From Cycas panzhihuaensis (taxonomy: Eukaryota > Cycadophyta): a stretch of DNA of 64,000 nucleotides. A model generated the notes under the pieces. It was not told where the DNA came from. It searched no databases and saw nothing but the letters and a program-made list of their open reading frames with translations. The translations under genes and the position numbers were made by a program. The DNA lies in the NCBI GenBank assembly GCA_023213395.1, contig CM041465.1, positions 143,909,741-143,973,740 of the forward strand, read 5' to 3'. Shown here piece after piece: positions 38,551-50,297 of the stretch; position 1 is the first letter of the stretch, and each line of letters opens with the position of its first letter.

Positions 38551-38913
38551 ATTAAAATCAAAATTGAATGGAAGATACCTTGGAAACAATGTTCATCCTA
38601 TTGGCAAAAACATATACGAATTCAACATTTTTGTAATCAACATCTACTAAAGTATTTTCATTAGCCCATAGGCACACCAACTTATTCAAGCTTGTCATTA
38701 TATGCATATTCATTATTGTTTGAAGTTCTAGTAAATACAACTTGATGATATATGTCAGATGATTATGATATTCTTTTATCAGTAAGAGGAGACATCAAGC
38801 TAATTGTTATCAAGTTTCAAAGAAGAAACATTTTAAGAAGAAGCTTTTGTTATGAACCACATTGAATGAAGTGATTAACTAATCATTCAAATTTATTTCA
38901 TGGGAAAAACATA
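38551..38913 (+). other. BRCT element 3' interior, unassigned
   Basis: About 360 bp between the end of the BRCT reading and the polypurine tract. A 60-codon minus frame (38558-38740) has no recognisable product. Confidence 0.45.
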
Positions 38914-38926
38914 TTAAGGGGGAGGA
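38914..38926 (+). other. BRCT element polypurine tract
   Basis: TTAAGGGGGAGGA just before the right LTR (TATTATGAACC at 38929); standard plus-strand priming site. Confidence 0.85.
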
Positions 38927-38928
38927 AT

Positions 38929-39183
38929 TATTATGAACCTTCTTAAGGTTAATTAAGCAAATATTCATGAAGGCATGTTTCTCGAATAGTTACAACTTTC
39001 AAGATTAAAAGGGGCCTATTATATACCTATAAATATGGCTTTATTGTATTATTAGACATCACATATTTTTTTCAATCAATTTATATGGTCATTTGACTAT
39101 TTAATCAATTTCATTACTTTGTCTAGACTTGCTCTTTAGAATCTATCTAGTTTAGGCTTTAGTTACGGCAAAGGTCTGTAACA
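38929..39183 (+). repeat. BRCT element right LTR
   Basis: Starts TATTATGAACCTTCTTAAGG (TG changed to TA) and ends GGTCTGTAACA. It is followed by target duplication ACACA (39184-39188). Confidence 0.93.
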
Positions 39184-39188
39184 ACACA

Positions 39189-40246
39189 TGTGTAATAGAA
39201 TCAAACTAAAATCTAATCAAGTACAAGCACTCAAATCAACCAATCTAAATAAAATCCCTCTTTACATTAGGGAGGTGACAAGCAACCTTTCAGTAAGTGG
39301 TAGGACTGCTTAAGGGTCCTTACCCTAAAATAAGCATCTTAGGCTTGCCCTATTACTACCTAAAAAGCCTACCAAAGGATAAAATACTAATGTAGACCTC
39401 TATTCCCACCTAAATAAGAGGAATCTATGTTGTATTAACTATAAAAGCAATAATTAATGAGTGTAAGGACCCATAAGAGATCATACCCTAGATTAACAAT
39501 CCTATCAGGGGTCAATTGTTAAGGACTCCCTCACCCGATGATGATCTATCTATGAGGATGAATGGCCCAAGGATACATGTGTCTAATTCTAATGGGTTCC
39601 CACACTTAGAAGTGAAGGAAGAAAGAAGAAGTCACTCTCAACTTAAAGGAAAGTAGCAAGCCACTTCCTTTAGCATTCAAACATGGCTAGAAAGAAAGTA
39701 ATCTCAAAGGAGGAGTAGTTTATACATTGAGGATGTCATATCTCAATCGATTGAAAACTCCTAATGATAAGAAGTATTTATCTCTAAGAGAGGACAAGCC
39801 TGTAACCCATGGATGCCAAGTCATAAGTGATTAATCAAGTCTTCAACAAAGAGACAAAATTTATTCCTTCACATCTTTTCTAATCTTTTAGGATCTACTT
39901 AGTGGTAAATAAAAGAATATAAGGATATAAGAAACATGCAATCAGAACTTTTTTATTCTAAACCCAAACATTAATTTCCTACCTTTCTTTCATTATAGGT
40001 AACCAAGGGAGAAAGTTCAATCAACAAACCAACAAACAATGCAAGAAATTACTTATTCCTTCTTCTTTTTCTTTTTTTCCTTAGTTTGTAGAGACTTGAA
40101 GATTAAAAAAAGTAATAAAAGACAGGGAATAAAGTGAGTACCTTACAATAAAGCTAAAATGTAATAGTTCTACTATATTTTATTACTTTTTATTTAAGAT
40201 GTACCACATTGATTAAGTAAGAAATAGTATAGATATTAAAATCGTC
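39189..40246. other. Unassigned spacer
   Basis: About 1.06 kb continuing the DNA into which the BRCT element inserted, up to the left LTR of G3. No coding domain or paired repeat found. It contains several short direct words such as CCTACC/CCTAAA. Confidence 0.4.
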
Positions 40247-40742
40247 TATAGCAACTCTAAATATTTAGTCTAGTCAACCTCTAATAAAGTAAGAAAACTA
40301 ACCTCAAAAGTATTATTAAATTCAATATCTTATATATGCATTCTAGCTAGCTTCACATGCCACTTCTAGTTGACTTCCAAGATAAAATTATCACTTATTA
40401 TGTCTATTTTTTGCTGACTTCTATCATGACTAAATGAGCCCTTGTTTAAAGATGAAGTTGGGTAGCTTTAAGGCATCATTCAGGAGTGTTATTAGCTACC
40501 ATAATTTTGGCCTTAAAATTATAATTATTATGGAAGGAACCTTGCCTTGAAGAGGAGAATCACCATAAGCAATATTTCTGTAAGTCATATTTAATATTTG
40601 TTCAATATTATCACATATTTCTAGTATTTAGGAATAATACATCTTGCTTATTTATACCTAAATCTATAGAAGGTATATATATTACATATATTTTCTCTGT
40701 TTTGTCATTTCCTTCCCAAGAAATTTATATATTATTACTACA
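40247..40742 (+). repeat. G3 left LTR
   Basis: Starts TATAGCAACTCTAAATA and ends ATTACTACA, aligning with 53000-53559 (shared GCATCATT-AGGAGTGTTATT and TTTCTAGTATTTAGGAATA). It is followed by AAGTGGTAGAACTTAG, a poor match to a tRNA-Met primer site. Confidence 0.85.
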
Positions 40743-41079
40743 AGTGGTAGAACTTAGATTAGTTAAAAGTCTCACTAAAAAAATAGTGAACTAGGGCCAG
40801 GGTTAGTCAGAAGTAATCGATGCAAAATTAGAGAAATAAAACATCAATATAGAATTTCTCTCCATGCAAATAGAAATTTGAATAAAATCCTTCCCAGAAA
40901 ATCTAAAGCTCAATAGATCAAAAATGGGTATAGAAGAAAAAGAAGCATCTAGTATAAAAAGTTTAGCAAAATATGGAGATGTAAGAGAAGAACTAGACAA
41001 CCCAGAGAATTAAAAGAGATATAAGGGGATAATATATGAAAGATAAAACCAAAGAAATGAATAATTAGACCATGACCTT

Positions 41080-41560
41080 AAAGGAACCAAGCTCTCATTA
41101 GAGAAGTTTGATCCAGATGGATCCAAAGATATTAGAAGTTGGTTATTATAAATAGAAACATATTTGTAGGTATATGGATTATCCAATAGAGAAAAAGTAT
41201 TGCCAACATCTCTCCATTTATATGGAAAAGAATTGAAATGATTATGTTGATGAAGGAATACCAACACATGTATCTATGAATTATGGAAATACCTAAAGGC
41301 AAGTCTAATTAGCCAATATAAAGATTCTTAGAACACAGACTATTTTTCTCAATCAATATGATTATAGAAAAATGGGTTAGTACAAGAATATACAAAGTGG
41401 TTCTAGAGTATTCAATGCTTAGTTTTAAAATGAATACTAGTATAATGCATTATGAAAACTTACATCAGTGGTCTAAAGGGACAAATCAAACACTGCATCA
41501 AATCAATGAGTCCCATAAATATCTAGGAAGTGATTAAAATATCTAAAAACATCAAAGTAG
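41080..41560 (+). pseudogene. G3 gag core
   Basis: The plus strand reads LEKFDPDGSKDIRSWLL, YGLSNREKVLPTSLHLYGKE, ASLISQYKDS, NTDYFSQSI and GLVQEYTKWF-SIQCLVLK. This is the gypsy Retrotrans_gag pattern (F-G---P--W, F-GEA, L---F). Stops are frequent. A CCHC-like stretch (CKYGRKWNREHQCL, about 41730-41775) lies downstream. Confidence 0.78.
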
Positions 41561-41889
41561 ATTTAAGGGAAAGTTGACCCACGTATATTCATATGAATGA
41601 GCAAAATACATACCAATCTTAAGGATCAAACCCAAACTATACTAGATCAAGTATAAAAGTAAATCCCTTATTAGTGGTAAAAAGCACAACTAAAACTAGC
41701 AGAACAATAAAAGAGGAACATCTCAAAAAGGGAATATGTTTTAAATATGGCAGGAAATGGAATAGAGAGCACCAATGTCTAGCAAAGAAGGTGTTTATGA
41801 TTAACAACGAGAATATGGAAATCCCAAAAGAAGAAGGGGATGAGTAGAATCAGGAAGAGGAAACCAAGATAGATGAACTTCTAAAAGTA

Positions 41890-42300
41890 GATACAAAAAA
41901 TGTGCATTTCTCCTTATAAGTTAGTACCAGGAAACACATCACTTCTTAAACCTTTAGATTTCAAGGGATGATCAAAGGAGCCCCTGTGTCAATTCTAGTA
42001 GATGGTGACAACACATATAATTTTATCAACAAGGCCATAGTAGAGAAATTAGGATTAATAATATAGCCATTAAATACTTTTCAAGTTTCCATCATGAATG
42101 GAAAAACTACTCCTTTTGGAGGATGTTACAAGTTAATAAACCTACATATCAATGATTACTTAGTAATAGCGTGCATGTTTATTATGTCGATAAAAGGAGT
42201 CAATGTAGTTCTAGGAATTCTATCATTATAAACCTTAGGGAATATAGTTACTAACTACATGACTCAATTTGTGTATTTTCATCAAAAGAGAGTGTAAATA
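41890..42300 (+). pseudogene. G3 aspartic protease
   Basis: Reads FRFQGMIKGAPVSILVDGDN, TYNFINKAIVEKLGL, FQVSIMNGKTTPFGGCYKL and GVNVVLGILSL-TLGNIVTNY. The gypsy signature ILVDGGSTHNFI is changed at the catalytic triad to VDGDNTYNF. The placement between gag and RT is normal. Confidence 0.82.
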
Positions 42301-42388
42301 TAGATTACAAGCACCCTTCACACTGCCTATACAATTGATATCATCACACTAAATGGAGAAAATATTAAGGAAAAATCTATTAGTATAT

Positions 42389-42536
42389 ATACTAACATGT
42401 TATAAGATATCAGTAGAAGATATATGACTAGAAGTATAGAAGATAATAGATGAATATAATTTAGTATTTGAAGAGTCATAAGGGATCCCTATAAAATGTG
42501 AGCATAAACATGCCATCAAGTTAGTACCAGGAGTAG
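42389..42536 (+). repeat. 148-bp duplicated gypsy segment, left copy
   Basis: Aligns base for base in length with 50150-50297 (both begin ATACTAACATGTTA and end GGAGTAG). It belongs to the G3 protease-RT linker. The second copy lies just beyond the right end of C3, so a 148-bp target segment flanks the whole insertion. Confidence 0.88.
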
Positions 42537-42745
42537 ATCTATCTCACCCACACTTGATCAGACATATCATATGCAGTTGGGATTTGCTCTAGGTATATGT
42601 CATAGTCCAAAGCATCCCATTGGAAAGATGCAACTAGGATCCTCAAATATATTCACATCACACATTAGTTTAGTCTTGAATATAACCAAACTAACTCTCT
42701 TATCTTGAAGGGACATATATATGTTGATTACGTAGGTTGCTAAGA
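42537..42745 (+). pseudogene. Inverted copia RT/RNase H fragment outside the C3 LTR
   Basis: The plus strand reads YLTHT-SDISYAVGICSRYM, SKASHWKDATRILKYI and GHIYVDYVGC-DD, i.e. the RT-RNase H boundary of a copia element. It is about 80% alike by eye to the minus-strand sequence of C3 at 43555-43770, but in opposite direction, and it abuts the end of the C3 LTR at 42746. Confidence 0.85.
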
Positions 42746-43112
42746 TGATAGAATCATCCATAATCTAAAATCTATGTGCTATTGGTATAATATCAAGCTA
42801 GGCTATCATAATAATGCAATAAACATGCAAAATAAGAGTAGAACAAAGATAAAGCAACATTCACAGGCGAATTGGTCACCACGTGAGGCTCCAAACTGGA
42901 AGAGCTTCTACATATAGTATGGGGCTTAATTTCTAAGCATTTCACTAAGATTTTTAATAATACAATTGGTTGACTAAGCAACACATATGGCGGACCCAAC
43001 CTGAATATAAAATATTATTAAATTTATAATATAGATTACCAATAATACACAATAATCATATAATGTATATAAAAATACATTGAAATGAAGGTGTTATTAT
43101 AAAGTTTTAACA
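42746..43112 (-). repeat. C3 3' LTR
   Basis: 367 bp, plus-strand reading TGATAGAATCATCC ... GTTTTAACA; aligns with 49758-50149, which has an extra ~30 bp near its middle. Confidence 0.88.
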
Positions 43113-43129
43113 CCCTCCCTTAATAGTAA

Positions 43130-44710
43130 CTTCATTTCTTCTAATGCTACGGTTATATCAAAATTTCTCAAACTTTGGTTTACTAAGAGCTTTAGTCAAG
43201 ATGTCTACAACCTGGTCCTTAATTAGATGATAGACAATATCAGCTTCTCCATCTTAAACATGTTCACGGATGAAGTAATGATGGACCTCAATGTGTTTAG
43301 TTTTGTCATGGAAAATAGGATTCTTTATCATCTTCAATACACTTTGATTGTCACAATAGAGGATGGTGGATGTATATTATTAAAATCCAAGCTTAGTGAG
43401 AATCCTTCTAAGTTAATTCAACTTTGTTATAGCATGGATAGCTACTTTGAATTTAACTTTGATGGAGGAAAGGGTAAATTTTGGCTACTTCTTATAACTC
43501 CAAGAGATTATAGTTGAGTTCATATCAAAGCAGTATCCTAAAGTTGAATGGTGAGTGTCCTAGCAACTTACCTAATTAGCATATGTATGTCCCTTTAAGA
43601 GAGTCAGTTTAGTTGTATTCAAGACCAAATTTATGTGTGCTACAAATATATTTGAGGAACCTGGTTATGACTTTCCAATGGGATGCTTTAGGATATGACA
43701 TGTACGTAGAGTAAATCACAACTACATATGATATATCCAGTTGAGTGTGGGTGAGATAGATGAGGCTCCCAACTAATTGCCACTACAAAGTGGGATCAAA
43801 TGACTTTCCTTCATTTTCTAGGTTTAGCTCAGTTCCTATTTCCATAAGAATTTGAGTTGGCTTACATTCCATCATCTTGAATATTTGGAAGAGCTCATTA
43901 GTATATTTTGTTTGAGATAGGAAGATGTGGCCTAGTTCTTACAAAACTTCAATTCTAAGGAAGTAATGGAGCAACCTAAGATATATCATCTCAAAGTTAC
44001 TTTTTAGCTTTAATTGAAGCTAAGTTATACCTTCAGTGTCATTCCTAGTGATTACAAGATTGTCCACATAGAGAACTATGATTGTGATCAAGTTATTTCT
44101 AACCCACATATATGGGTATGGGTCATAGGGTGGACAATTGAATCTATGCTTAATAAGAATGTATCAATCTTTGCATGCTAGTCATGTGATGCCTATTTGA
44201 GTCCATATAGGGATTTCTTGAGTTTACAGATAAAGTGTTCTTGGATTGGAACAATATAATCAGGGAGTTATTTTAAGAAAACCTCTTCTTTGAGCTCTCC
44301 ATTGAGGAAAGCACTCTTCATATCCATTTAGTAGATAGGCTAATTAAATTGGGCTATAAGTGACATCACTAAATAGAATATGGTCATGCTTGGCCACTAA
44401 TGCAAAGGTCTCATCGTAGTCAATCTCTTCTTATTATTTGAAACCTTTTGCTATAAGATGAGCTTTATGATTCTCAATTATGCTATTTACATGGAATTTT
44501 ATTTTGTATAACCATCTGTAATCAATTATCTTTTTCCTAGATGGCAATTCTGTTAGCTCCCAAGTATTGCTTTTAAAGATGGAATTCATCTCTTTATCCA
44601 TAACTACTTTCCATGTTTGATCTTTGATTGCCTCCTCAAATATGAAAGGTTTAGGGGATTTTAGGACACATGTTATTAAAGTAAAATTTATGGAATGTCT
44701 CATCTTTAAA
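43130..44710 (-). pseudogene. C3 reverse transcriptase and RNase H
   Basis: RT start 44703-44434: FIFEEAIKDQTWKVVMDKEM, SNTWELTELPSRKKIIDYRW, NHKAHLIAKGFK. The catalytic block near 44080 reads LYVDNLVITRND (canonical YVDD, second D to N). RNase H: YLTHTRLDISYVVV, SHWKVITRFLKYI, then a decayed CDNQS region near 43360 and the C-terminus near 43150. It runs to the purine tract before the 3' LTR. Stops and frameshifts throughout. Confidence 0.85.
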
Positions 44711-44899
44711 GGCTTTTTGGTAATTATGGGAGGAGGAGGAGTACCCTTTAATAACTATTGAACCCACTTAGGAGGTGGTCTAATACTAGTGGCTTCTACC
44801 TAAAGGGCATAAACTAAAATAGATGGCAAGGTTGTTCTTGCTTGTGTTGTTGAAGTAAATACTACTAGAATCGATTAAGGAACTTGTGTGTACGAGGAG

Positions 44900-46480
44900 G
44901 CTAGTACTAGTGGCTCTAGAATTTATCTAAGAGTCACTTGAGATGCACCAACTTCATCTGTAGTTACAAACTGAGGTTAGGATGGAGTTAGGTCCTCTCT
45001 ATCCTCTATAAATATTACATCTCAAGTTGTGTATGCTTGGTTCCAAATAATATGAAATGCTTTATAGGATTTGCAACCTATGTATATAACCAAGGAAGAT
45101 ATATTTTAGACTCGTCATCAAGCTTCTTTTTGTTCTTCTTTAGAATAAGTTTATATGATGTGCAACCAAAAGTCTTTAAGTGCACAACACTCGGTTTCTG
45201 TCATGACCAAGCTTTCTTATGAGTGATGTTCCTAACTATAACTATGGGACTTATGTTGGTTAGGTATGTAGTAGTGGCAATTATATTATCCTATAATCTA
45301 GTGGCTAGATTAGCAACACTAAGCATGGATTTTCATTTATTTAGTAATGTCTAGTTCATCCTTTCAGCTAGATTATTTTGTTGTGGTGTATGGGGTGCCA
45401 AAAATTGGTATTAGATGTCATGTTCCTTACAAAAGTTATTGAATTAATTGGAGATATACTCACTACCATTATCAAATTTAAGGGTCTCGATTGTCATATC
45501 ACTCTTATTTTCATCTACAACTTTGAACTCTTTGAATTTATCTAGGGCTTAGTACTTATTTCTTAAGAAGTATACCCACATCTTCCTTGAGAAGTTATCT
45601 ATGAATATTATGAAAAGTAGGATCCCATGAAGTGATTGGATTGATATGGGCCTACAAATATTGAGTGGACCAACTCTAATGGTTGTGAGGCTCTCTATGT
45701 ATTTTTAAAAAGGAATTTTTCTCTTTATTACTTTCCCCTTAGGTATGCATTGCATATTCTACTATATCTCTTAATTTTAGGTAAATCATATACCATTTGA
45801 AGCCTAGACATAAGGTTCAAGCTTTGTATATTTAAGTGACTAAGGCATTAATGCCATAATTAGTCTTTAGAGTTGTTTAGAGTGACCTTTTCTTCTAAAT
45901 AAGAGTATTCTCCTAATTCCTAGATATAAGGGGATTCTTCAACTAGTATACCTTCCCTCTTATCAAGTTGAGCACTTTGGGCTATTAAGTAGGATTTATT
46001 TTGTTAAGTAATGGTAAGGAGGACATCATCTAGCCTATATAAATCACTATCTTTATATCCTATGGCAACACGTTTTCTAGTTGCATCTTTTATAATGGTA
46101 CAGATGCCCTAACAAAAGAGGATATTAAGGTTTTACTTGTCTATTTGATTGATGGAGAGCAGGTTCATTTTCATTCCTAAAACAAGAAACACATTATTGA
46201 TATCGTGCCTAATGTTGAAATCTTTTATAAGGATTAGAGCCCTACTAATTTTGGTCATATCATATGTCAAATTATCACCAAATATAATTGTTTAGGTGCT
46301 TATTGGGTAGGTATCTTCCAACATCTTCTCTAAACCAGTCATGTGTCTAGTTACACCTAAGTCAAGGAGCCAAGAATTATTATCAAGTTGAGAGGACAAA
46401 GTTGCAAGGAATAGGTTGTGAGACGAGGAATCCTAGTTGTCTTTGACATTGCCTCCTTATTGTTGAATATTTTACTAGTT
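44900..46480 (-). pseudogene. C3 integrase and protease region
   Basis: Minus-strand pieces agree with copia integrase between 45050 and 46150 (for example the G-N-F--FC---GI-HQ-TAPYTPQQN region, heavily decayed near 45380-45440) and with the protease-to-integrase spacer near 46200-46420. No clean frame longer than about 60 codons remains. Assignment is by order and short motifs. Confidence 0.6.
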
Positions 46481-46499
46481 CCTTTAATTTATATTGGGT

Positions 46500-47690
46500 A
46501 ACCACTATCTATTATATAGTCTTTGGCTCTGAGAGGTCTTGGATTCAAATTTTGTTGGTAAAATTAGCCTTGTGGTTAAAATGATGGACCTCCTTATGGA
46601 TAGAAAGAGCCTTCTTATTATGAAATAGGGCCACCTTGTTAGAAATAGAGGGCTTCTTGTTATAAAATGGGACCTCCTTATTGTGGATAAGGGACTCCTT
46701 ATGGAGGGCATGGTCCTCCTTGTTTATAACTTTGTCTTTATTACTGGTAACTTAGACCACCTTATTAATAAGAAGGTGCTCCTTATTGATAAAATGGGGA
46801 TACTTGTGGATAATATAGGATAGCTTATTAGAAGCTGGATCTATAAGATTAGCTCCCTTAATTTTACAAGAGTTATACATCATCTTGATGTCTCTTGCAT
46901 TCAATAACAAGGTGACTAGTTTTTCCACAGTAAAGGCAAGTGACATTTGGTCTACTCTACTAATTCTTTTATGTTTGTGACTGTGGTTGTTATTGGGACT
47001 ATTAAGGCTACTGATTTGGATTAGAGAAGGTGCTAACTAGATGTTGTTACTATTGAGTTAGCTACTGATGTGGTTCTTAAGAGATGTTGAGAGAGTCTAA
47101 TTATTAGGCAAGATTTTGGAGCTAATCAGGCTACTGAGTTGTCCTTTGTATAGTCTTGCCTCTTTCTAAATTATGGGATGCAAAGATAGGGGCCAAGTTA
47201 GAAGTAGGTGTAACCCTAAGTCGATTGAGAATGTTCTCTTCTCATAGTAAGATTCCATCAAAGGTGATGAAGTCCATTTTTAAATAATTATTATGAAGTT
47301 TTGAGATAAATCTATTATATTCTATGGGTGGAATATTTAGAATGCTAGATATTAGATCATGGTTTGAAGGTGGTTCACCTAAGATTATTAATTGGTTTCT
47401 AATGGATTTTACTTTAGTTAACTGGGATATAATAGTACCTATAAAAAGAATATCAAATTGGTGTGCTCATGAGAGGTTTGGGCTATCTCAATGTTTTGGT
47501 CCATCTAGTCTTCTACTACCAAGTGGAGGAAGGATAAGGCAATATTATCCTTAACTTTAAAATTAGCTAAGGTAATAGGATTAGAAGGAATGACTATGGT
47601 AGAGTCAATGGGATCTATCATAGGTATGGGAAAGGGTATGTTTCCATTGACAAAGGCTCAAAAATCATTCATGATAAGTAAAATTTTTAC
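46500..47690 (-). pseudogene. C3 gag with zinc knuckle
   Basis: A CCHC knuckle CLYCGKTSHLVIEC is readable on the minus strand near 46890-46935. Upstream, the gag body begins near 47690 with FVNGNIPFPIP and IVIPSNPITLANFKVKDNIA, resembling copia gag of the type with a short F-NG-IP motif. Multiple stops. Protein frames on both strands here are fragments of this gag or shadows. Confidence 0.7.
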
Positions 47691-49745
47691 TTTTTTTAAG
47701 GGATAAAATTGTTGATGCCATTAAGTTTAATATTATTAGATAATAGCATTTGTGATGCTATTCTTCTTTTTCTTTTTTCTTTTTTTTTCTTTTTTCTTTT
47801 AATCTTTAAAGGTTATGTGCTTGTGTAATAGTCTACCTAGGGGGCTACTAATCTAGAATTCTAAGTTTAAAGGGTCTCTAAGAAAGTTCTTGGGTACTAT
47901 TTTATCTAGTCGCACCTATCCACAAGTGGCAAACCAAGGATCCTCTATACTAGTACATAAGCTTAAGGCTCTATATACCTCAGTATAGGGCCTATAATGA
48001 AGGTTTATGACCCCCCTAATTTATGTCTCTACCTATGTTAGACTTATGTTTAATAGTAGATCTAGTAGTAAGAACTTAACCAACCGAGGCACTCACCCCC
48101 TTTAAGTCTAGCCTGGTCTCCAATCTCTAAGGGGAAGCTTTCCACCTTAGCCTACCACTTAATACACCTTATAGATAAAGGTTTCCTCAACAAATTAGAG
48201 AAAGACCAGTGGCATATATAAAATGGTAACTTCAGGGGTCTTAATTGTTCCCCTTACAAGGTTGGTAAAGATGTGGTTAATTAGGGAGTTATATTATTTA
48301 ATGTGACAAAGTTGATTTTATAATATGAATTATTGCAAGCAAAGGTTCCTTTATAATAAAAATAGCCAAAAGATTATATGAAAATAAAAGAAATTAAAGG
48401 ACAATGAAGGGTTTAAAATGCTCTTTAAGTGGGCTTGTATAAAAAAAATCCACTTCAATCTTCCAAGAGTGACATCTATAAAAAATAAAGCCAAACATGT
48501 TGTTAGCCTAAAAAATAGATTAGGATAACTGACTAAAGGTTAATAACAATATAAAACAATAAAAGAACTTTTAAAAAATAAAATTTAGCCTTTAAAAGTG
48601 AGAAAAAGTCTTAAATAAGCTCAAACACTAAGTTCAATTTTAGTAGCCTATAACTTCTATAAAATAGGCTCAAACTAGGCTCAATCTAACCCTAAGTTAT
48701 AACCCTCTAAATCCTCTTTTTGATTATTTAAACAATTTAAAAAATAGATTCCTGATTGTAAAGATATTACATAAATGGTGATAAGTACTCATATGTGCTT
48801 CAAACTTCAGAGGGATGGGCTTAAGCCCCTTCAAAAAGAAGCCCTTGGTCACCTATTAACTACATAGAACCACCTGTTGACATAGCTAAGGGGCTAATAG
48901 ACCTGAAATATTATCAAATATAACCTAAATTATTTTATTTTGTAATAGGAATATAAAATAACATATAGTTATTTGAGTTCCTCCCTATTTTATGATGATT
49001 ATGGTTAAATGAAGCACAAATAAAACTAGATCTAAGGGGTTAAAGGCATATTTGAGTTGTAAATTTAAATCTAACTTAATTTTTCAAAACATTATAGATT
49101 AAAAAGATGATTAAAGAAAAATGTTGGAAGATTTTCAAGGCGTGTGACTTCCACAGTGATCGTGCAACTTTATACAACTATTGGGTAACTTGTGAGATCA
49201 AACAAGAGCTGGATCTCTTAGTATTTTACTTTAGGATTATTAGAGCGGGGACATAAGGCCTATAGGAAGAGATTACATTGATTTTTTATGCAAAACAAGC
49301 CCCAAATGAGTAAAAATAGGCTACAATCTACGTGGAGGCTCCATGATCAAAATTGATTAGAAATAAGCTTAGAACAGCAGAAAACTCCCCTAAATGGACT
49401 CCTACAGACTATAAATAAGGCCAACACACCACCAGAGAGGAAGATGAAGCTCCAGCAAGTGATTTTATCTCGATCTAGGGTTAAAACAACTTAAAAATTG
49501 GTAGTTTCCTTCGTTATTAATTAAAAGATAAAACTCTAGTCATATATGACCACAAATAGGCTAAATATTAGTAATATGAGACTAAAATAAGCTAAAGAGA
49601 GCCTACACTCATGTCAAAATAGCTATATGCACTAATAACTAAGAGAGAAAATTAGAGAAAGTATGAGGATGGGGTGTTATTATGAGAAAATTGGACTCCA
49701 TTTATCACTATTTTCTCAAAAAACTTCAAACTAGAGTAAATGCAA
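47691..49745 (-). other. C3 leader region, long and unassigned
   Basis: About 2 kb between gag and the primer site, longer than usual for copia. Contains a pyrimidine run (47763-47802) and AT-rich sequence. I find no protein domain or target duplication that would identify an inserted element. Confidence 0.45.
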
Positions 49746-49757
49746 GCTTTAATACCA

Positions 49758-50149
49758 TGATAAAATCATCTAAAATCTAAAATCTATATGCTACTAGCAT
49801 AATATCAAGCTAAACTATCACAATAATACAATAAACACGTAAAATAAGAGTAGAGCATAGATAAATCAATGTTCATAGGTAAATTGGTCACCACTTGAGG
49901 CTCTAAATTGGCAGAGCTTTCATGTATACTTAGAAATCATATACAAATGAATAGTGTAGGGATTAATTTATAAGCATCCCACCAAGATTTTTAATAATAT
50001 AATTGGCTGACTAAGCAGCACATACGACAGACCTAACTTGAATATAAAACATGATTAAATTTATAATAAAGGTCACCAATAATATATAATAATCATATAA
50101 TGTACATAAAAATACATTGAAATGAAGGTGTTATTATAAAGTTTAAACA
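49758..50149 (-). repeat. C3 5' LTR
   Basis: 392 bp, plus-strand reading TGATAAAATCATC ... GTTTAAACA. Directly preceded on its left by the primer-site complement GCTTTAATACCA. Confidence 0.88.
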
Positions 50150-50297
50150 ATACTAACATGTTACAAGATATTAGTAGAAGATATACCACTAGAAGTATAG
50201 AAGATAATAGATGAACATTATTCAGTGTTTAAAGAGCCATAAGGGCTCCTTATAAAATGTGAGCATAAACATGCCATTAAGTTAGTACTGGGAGTAG
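50150..50297 (+). repeat. 148-bp duplicated gypsy segment, right copy
   Basis: Begins exactly at the outer end of the C3 5' LTR and is the partner of 42389-42536. After it the G3 linker continues into RT. Confidence 0.88.

Larger units (their letters stand above)
42746..50149 (-). mobile_element. Copia element C3, minus strand, abnormal borders
   Basis: LTRs at 42746-43112 (3' LTR) and 49758-50149 (5' LTR); minus-strand LTR begins TGTTAAAACTTTATAATA and ends ATGATT-TATCA. The primer site TGGTATTAAAGC (49746-49757) abuts the 5' LTR, and a purine tract AAGGGAGGG abuts the 3' LTR. It encodes gag, protease, integrase, RT and RNase H in copia order, all decayed. The flanking 5-mers (TAAGA, ATACT) do not match. 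Instead the insertion is flanked by a 148-bp duplication of G3 and an inverted copia fragment. Confidence 0.88.

Noticed and set aside
44434-44703. 89-codon minus frame as a separate host gene
   Set aside because: It is the N-terminal RT segment of copia C3, continuous with C3 RNase H downstream.
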